The position numbers and the translations under genes were made by a program. DNA of 64,000 bases, from positions 35,791,502 to 35,855,501 of the forward strand of contig CM035808.1 of NCBI GenBank assembly GCA_020466095.1. Direction: 5' to 3'. The notes beneath the pieces were generated by a model. The model searched no databases and was not told where the DNA came from. It was given only the letters and a program-made list of their open reading frames with translations. Below, one piece after another: positions 58,236-64,000 of the stretch. This DNA is from Chlorops oryzae. Its lineage: Eukaryota > Arthropoda > Insecta > Diptera > Chloropidae. The stretch's first letter is position 1. The number at the start of each line of letters is the position of its first letter.

Positions 58236-58880
58236 GGGTCGTAGTCTTCAACTCGGTTTAAGAACCTCGTAAGATTAATTTTTCGAAAATATTATTTTAG
58301 TCTTTATGCCAGTTTAAGGCCTGTTTTCCGGTTAATCCTTAACTGGCAGTTATTTTAACAAGCCGCTCTTCTGCCGATAAAATTTATTTGTAATAAACAG
58401 CTGGCGGTTAGATCTATTGGCTTTCTTATAGAATATTTTGGCATTCGTATATTTTAAATTTAAATTTCGCCAACATCGCCAACGTCGTGAAAATGAATCG
58501 GGACTGGTTTTTACATTTTATTAAAGAATACCAAATTGAATGAAGGCATATAATAGGCGAATAAACTATTCAGAAGAAATGGACGACGTTGAATTCACCA
58601 AAAGATTCAGGTTTAGAAACAGATGTTTTGTTCCCAATTTTGTACTTCTTAACCAGAACACACGACATTGAGAAAACGAAATTGCTTAACCGAAACTTTT
58701 AACGAATCGATTAGTTTAACTGCCGATTAATTAATCTAGACTTTGACCGGACATTCAGAATACGCGCCTAACTCAATCAATTCCCTTCGCTTTATTTGAA
58801 TTTTCCCAAAATTTTCACAAACAATTAATAAGCCTGGTTTAATCTCTAATGAAGACCATAATTTGAAAGTTTAAGCCTTC
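58236..58880 (+). repeat. Interspersed repeat family D, copy 3, split by a MITE
   Basis: The left part (58236-58317) runs from GGGTCGTAGTCTTCAACTCGG to ATGCCAGTTTAA. The right part (58769-58880) resumes at TAACTCAATCAATTCCCTTCGC and ends near GACCATAATTTGAAAGTTTA. Removing the MITE and one TAA restores the order seen in copies 1 and 2. Confidence 0.75.
58318..58768. mobile_element. Harbinger-type MITE, 451 bp, inserted in repeat D
   Basis: TAA flanks it exactly (58315-58317 and 58769-58771). The ends GGCC/GGCG and the inner inverted words CCGGTTAA.../CCGGTCAA... with CTGGCAGTTA/TCGGCAGTTA support an inverted-repeat element with imperfect termini. Copies 1 and 2 of repeat D serve as unoccupied sites with a single TTTAAC. 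Confidence 0.78.
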
Positions 58881-61110
58881 AAAAAATTTAAACTAGGTTT
58901 AATACTGTGAGCCTTAAAGACAAAACTCTTAGGCTTGAATTAACGGGGATAATCACTATAGTTTATTATTTTTTAGTCCTTCTAACTTAAATGTTATTGG
59001 TTTTCTTTCAGGACTCTATTTTTATTGGTTATTATTCAAAAAGATCAAGCGCGAATGCAGAAGGTAGTTTTGAGTGTTGAAAACCTTTTCCAAAACTCTA
59101 TTAATTGAAAAGAAACAGAAGAAAATAGTCACGATATGTAAATTTGAAAAGTGTGAGTTCCCTACTGAAATTATTGGCCGCGTACACACCTGAATAAGAC
59201 TTCCAAAAAATCTTAAAATAATCGGGATTATTTGAGATTAATTAAGTACACTCCAAACTATTTCAAAAAATTATCAAAAAATAATCCCTAATTATTATAA
59301 GCTATTTGGAACCATTTGTCATCAAAATCAATTAAAATCTGAGTGAAACAAATCAAAACTGATTCCAATTAATCTGAATATAGTTAGGATTATTTTTTGA
59401 TATTTTTTTAAAAACAGTTTCTAATTTTATTCATTAATCTTAAATAATCCCGATTATTTTGCGATTATTTTGGCAATTCTAACCATAATATAAACACAAA
59501 TAACCATTATATGAATGAAAAAGACAAAAGTGATTTATTTACCTTTTTTATTATTTATTTATCATTAATTAAATAATCAGGGATGCTTAAAGCCAAAAAG
59601 ACTTTAGAACGTTTGGCATTTCCATTCGAAGCATCCTCCATATTCTGCATTGAATGCTTCGCCAACTTCACTTTCACATCGTTTGCGAACGTTCAGCGTT
59701 CGTAAATGAGAACCAAAAATCTTTGGAAAAGGTGTTTGTTTTTGCAATTGCGCGTCACGTCGCTACGCGTCGCACGCATTCATGCAACTCGTTCGCAAGG
59801 ACGAAAGTGAAAAGAAAAAAAAAATAAAAAAAAAACAAAAAGAGTTTTGCGAATAAAAACTCACTTTAATATGAACATCGTCGGCATTGTTTATGGTTAT
59901 CCCTTTTTCCCCCGTTTCTAAACCTTTTTACCTTCTATTGTTGTTCGTCTTTTTTCTTCTTTCTTTTCCTTTCTTTTTGCAGGTTTTTGTTGTTTGTTTT
60001 TACTTCTTCAAATAAAGGATTGCAATGGGTGCCGGAACAGTGAAAGTGCTAGGCAAAAGGATTCGTTCATGCATAACTCGCCATTTCGTTGAATTTTCGC
60101 TTGATTTTTTTTTCTTTTGCTTTTAATTTTACTTGAATTGTCGATTGTTGGAAGTTGGTTTTTTTTTTTTTTTTTTGTTTTTTGTGTAAATTTTATGGTT
60201 TGCTTAAGTAATGCGAAAGTGCAACGTTATATACAATTGCATGCGTTTATATAATGAAAGGTTGACGCGTTAAATGAGCGACTCATTCGCAGAAAGGATT
60301 CGTAAAAAGAGTTTTTGTTTTTTATTATTTCCAGACGGAAAGGGTAAAAGAAATGCCCAGCGAAGGAGTTTGAGATTCTCAAAGGATTTTATATGTTCGG
60401 GTAAAATTTCTTCACTTTTTTATTTTGTGGCATACGAATTCAGACGAAAGCCTTGACTTTGGACGAACTGCGGCAAAAAAAAAGCAAATATATAATAAAA
60501 CATTTTGCACCGCGATTCGCAATGACTGATTTCCAGGAATGCTTTGCTTTAAAGTCTTGCTGTGCCATTGATTTATTGTCTATACGAAGCAAATGCACGT
60601 TGCTGTATTTTTTGAAATTTTTATTTCTGATCAAAAGCGACCCTTTTTCGAATTGCCTTTCTCATTAAAATAATCGAATTGCGCCCGTTTTCTGATCAGA
60701 AATGATTCTGTCGGGAGAAGATGGGCACCCTAGCCGCGACTCTTCTTGGGGAGTCATATTTGATATTATTTGCGAGTCGTTTCCGAGCCATAATCGCTAT
60801 AATTTTGGAGTCTTTTTGACTCATATTTGCTATTGTTTTCGAGTCTTTTCCGAAATATATTTTGAATCGTTTGCTAAAAAAAAATATTATTGATAAATCA
60901 ATTTACATTTTTTGGGTTTTGCGTATAGGAACTCGACGAAAAGGACTCATCTAGGTTTTGAAATACGACACATTGCATTGAAACACATTTAAGAGTCATT
61001 TTCGGGTCTCCTTTTAATCAAAAGAGGGCTCGAAAAGGACTCCCTAATAAAACTTCTCATAAAACAGTCTTCCAAATGCTAGGGGGGATAAAACAAAATA
61101 TAATGGGATG
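58881..61110. other. Gene-free DNA
   Basis: It holds an inverted pair AAAATAATCGGGATTATTTG (59215-59242 with 59433-59460), poly-A and poly-T tracts (59818-59835 and 60160-60177), and a GAGTC-rich degenerate direct repeat at 60740-60860. No gene is visible. Confidence 0.45.
59215..59460. repeat. Inverted repeat of AATAATCGGGATTATT, MITE-like
   Basis: Arms of 28 bp (59215-59242 and 59433-59460) match at nearly all positions and contain AATCGGGATTATTT in opposite orientation. They enclose about 190 bp of AT-rich sequence. The ends are not defined by a target duplication. Confidence 0.5.
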
Positions 61111-61276
61111 CAGAGTGTAGTCTCTCTTAAGCGTACACCAACGGGACCGAAAAATATTTCCGCTTAACACTTGTGTCCCCTTTACAGAGGTGTCCGCGTA
61201 AGAGGAAACTATTAAAGAAGCAGGAATACTAGATCAATCCGATTAAGTGGAGTGTCCGCAACGACAGATTACACTG
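61111..61276. mobile_element. Tc1/pogo-like MITE, about 166 bp
   Basis: The right end, inverted, reads CAGTGTAATCTGTCGTTGCG. The left end reads CAGAGTGTAGTCTCTCTTAA with a small indel, giving similar termini of about 28 bp, with GGACACTCC/GTACACC further in. TA follows the right end, but TG precedes the left end, so the duplication is not intact. Confidence 0.5.
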
Positions 61277-61278
61277 TA

Positions 61279-63909
61279 TAAACATACATATTTACAGTGG
61301 CGAGCAAAAGTGAGTCCATGTTGGGATCTTCAATTGTTTGCTCCTTATATCTCTGGTGTTGAACCATATACTTATATCCATATATGAACCATATATACAA
61401 GTATATAAGGGAATGTAAATAGTGACACGAAAACGGAGTAAAGGTTATAGGAAAATAGAGAACAGAAAACATGCTACAAGACCCACATGGACCCACAGAA
61501 TTGCTCGTTTGGCAAAATTACTAACAATTTTGATTAAATCGGTCGTAAGTGGGAAAAATTAGAAATCTTAGTAGATGGCACATTGAGGCAATGGTCAAGG
61601 ACTCCAAAATATAGTACGTATACAGAAGTCATCTAGCTATTATTTAACCCTCTTTCGAGCCATTATGTTTCTTAGTAAAATCAATTATTATTTAATACTT
61701 CAAGCATTCCGGAAAAGGTTTCGTTTAAGCCTAAAGAGGATCTCATATTTATTCTTTTTTTTAAAGACAATCGAAAAAGAAAAAGAAAAACAAAGCCACA
61801 CATTAAAAAGAAGCCAAAAAATGGTCCTAAAAAACTGATAAATCCTTATGTCTAACAAACCGCAATGTTTTTATGACTTTCTTTGACTGCTTTTTTTTCA
61901 CGACGACAAAAAATGTCGACCAAACTCTCTTCAGAGCGTGCCCTACTTTTGACCAATTTTTAGTGCATTTTTTTGTGGCACGCCCTCAAAAAACAAATTC
62001 ACTTTTTAGATTGAACAAAGAATTTCAAAACAAAAAACAAAAATTTATGACAACGACTCCAGGTCGAATCTTCGAAAAATTTCATATCACAAAAGCAACG
62101 AAATTCCGTGAAAAAAAAGACAATCAAAAACGGTCTCACCATATTGTAAAAAAATTTTTAAAGAAAATCGATTTTTTTACTTCGTAAAAATTATTTCCAT
62201 TCAGTGCAAATTACACGCTCTAAAAAATTATGCAAAAAAAGCCTAATAAACGTAGCAGCAGGTCAAGCGTTGCGATTATCCTTGAAATTAGAAGAAAATT
62301 CCTTTGACGACTTGAATTCCTTACGGCCGCATCTGGAGCGAAAAAACAGCCGAAAAAATAGAGAGAAACAAAAGAATGGAAAAAAAGAACGAAACTGAAA
62401 ACAACGTCGAGAGATCTTTTCTAAAATGTGCCAAAAAATAATTTTGTGCATTCCTGGAAAATATGCAGCCTGAGCCAATTTTTGCACAGAATTTGCATTT
62501 TTTTACATACCGCACACGGTTCCGTCGGGCAGCGAAAAAAATCATAACAAAACTGCGGCCAAATTAAGGCGGAAAAATTACGGCCGGCGCTCATAAATAT
62601 CTTTTTAAATGCGATGAAATGCGATGACGAAGAAAAGAAAAGGAAAAAAAAACAGCGCTGGAAAAAATGAAGAGCGTTCCGGTCCTGCTGTTTGTTGCTC
62701 TTTTATGCTTGATCCTCTTTTCTTTTGCATAACAAGTGAGGAGCGTCCGAGGACTCTGATTTTTATGAATATTTTTTTGTGCTCGTTTTTTCATTTCTTT
62801 TTAGACTCACAAAGAACGGCAGAGAGGGAGATAGAGAGATACCCTCAGTGCACTAATTTCAACGTAATTGTGGCGGGAGGTTTATGACCGATTTTTGTCA
62901 ACAATCGCTCTGGCCGTAAGTGACGAAAATTCAAGGAATATTGCGAAACCCTGAAGATAAAACATTTCAAAAGTCACTGGACAATAAACGTTGTTAACTT
63001 TTGGTTAAAAAACTAGAGCAAATTTTTTTTCAAAACAATTTCTTTTTTACACTGCCGAAAAGGTCACAATTTTTGGTGTCATTCGCAAGAAAAGGTCGTT
63101 TATGCGAAATTGATTGGTTTCGATGGGTCAAGTTGAGGTCTTCTAGAGGCTTGTCTTTTGAGTTTTTGTTCAAACTTTGGCATAGTTAACATATTTTTTG
63201 GACCAGTGGTAATAAGTTCGCTTTATTAAGCCCGGATAGAGTGGTAAATTAAATTAAAATAACACAGGTATACAAGGGTTTTGGACCAGAGAAACTGGAT
63301 AGCGACTCTATAGGAATTTTTTGTGCTGATTCCGAATCTGGTACCCGTTTTTCTCTATCACGTCAAGTTTTTGAGAAATCGTTAAATAACGGGTTTTGAC
63401 ATTTTTACCTATAGTCTATGTCAATAATGAGGTCGTAGACCCTATATGCCTTAACCGATTTCAAAGTTTTTGGTACTCATATGAAAGAGGAATGACAACG
63501 CAACATATCCTTTATACACAAATTTGGAATTGATTCAGTAACTTGGAAGCTATAGGGCAAAAAACGCGATGCTGATTTCCAATTTTTAGCGATTTTTTTT
63601 AAAAACTTGAAATTCAAATGGTTATAATTTCCGAACCAAGGCTGGTATTCCAGGTCTTAATACTTTGAATGAAAGAACAATCAATTGAAAAAGTTTTGAG
63701 CCTAAAACAAAAAAATCCGTTGCGTCGTTCTAATTTTATGAGGATTTTCGCTGAAAATGACAAAAACGAATTTTTATTTTTGGTATATTCTTCGCTCGTT
63801 CATATGTATATTTCAGTTCGAATTGTGTATGTTGGTAAAGCTGGCTTAAAAAACATAAAACTTAAATTCTATTTTAAACCTATCTTTAAAGCTAAAACCA
63901 ATTTAAACT
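61279..63909. other. Gene-free DNA up to the right-edge transposase copy
   Basis: Purine-rich and AT-rich sequence with no recognisable gene. From about 63200 the style of the sequence changes (AACCGATTTCAAAGTTTTTGG, GGAAGCTATAGGGCAAAAAA) and resembles the terminal repeats of the 4.9 kb transposon in kind, so the terminal region of the right-edge element may start here. Confidence 0.4.
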
Positions 63910-64000
63910 TTAAAAATGAACAGAATTTGAACTGAGCCTTTTGTATTGTTTACTATCTGTTTCGCGTATAAGGGACCAGCAATAGTCACTCAACATTCCT
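63910..64000 (-). pseudogene. C-terminus of a second long-TIR-type transposase, cut by the window edge
   Basis: On the minus strand an open frame enters from the right edge and reads MLSDYCWSLIRETDSKQYKR, with eight more residues, to a TAA at 63912-63910. It aligns with the C-terminus of the transposase ending at 44128 (DYVWSLVREND...YKRQS), sharing DY-WSL-RE-D and YKR. The DNA sequence differs, so it is a separate, diverged family member. Whether it is intact cannot be seen. Confidence 0.75.

Overview
This is a gene-poor, AT-rich stretch of nuclear DNA from an insect, most likely a higher (schizophoran) fly such as a tephritid or a relative. The reasons are GT-AG introns with short pyrimidine tracts, (TACA/TATG)n microsatellites, a clan-3 type cytochrome P450, and transposon families typical of Diptera: DINE-1/mini-me-like elements with (GTCY)n tracts, a P-like MITE, TWA-flanked Harbinger MITEs and a tRNA-derived SINE. 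The species cannot be fixed from the sequence alone.

Only one intact protein-coding gene is convincing: a microsomal cytochrome P450 on the minus strand (37448 down to 31328). It has three exons, both junctions are phase 0, and it encodes 514 residues with every P450 landmark. Its heme loop and helix I carry unusual substitutions. An AATAAA signal starts five bases after the stop codon. Its 4.5 kb first intron is about 60 percent repeats: a Harbinger MITE with a hAT element nested inside it, a DINE-1-like element, and a degenerate 11-12 bp minisatellite.

The rest is intergenic or intronic DNA with many mobile elements. From left to right: a Harbinger element with a transposase remnant (3158-4524) and a diverged relative (6764-7096); a palindromic MITE (6433-6614); a DINE-1-like element (9925-10748); a P-like MITE with an 8 bp duplication (11534-11765); two copies of a CTAGACAGGGCCC-rich family (13554-14060 and 22467-23334); a SINE with a perfect 12 bp target duplication (16120-16363); a Harbinger MITE (16513-16938); a foldback MITE (22084-22315); family D copies (29984, 55185, 58236); a foldback element (30325-31107); the P450 gene; a third DINE-1-like copy (39213-39905); a 4.9 kb transposon with inverted repeats of about 870 bp around a decayed transposase that is itself broken by another DINE-1-like element (43105-47993); a piggyBac-like MITE (53640-54133); a hAT-like MITE (54994-55150); a Harbinger MITE inside family D (58318-58768); a Tc1/pogo-like MITE (61111-61276); and, at the right edge, the C-terminus of a second transposase of the long-repeat type (63910-64000).

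The best leads are the long-inverted-repeat transposon family, present as two divergent members, and the nested insertions whose target duplications or empty sites can be read directly. I found no RNA gene, CRISPR array or bacterial-type operon. Some homeodomain-like motif clusters in the gene-free DNA could be enhancers, but this is weakly supported.
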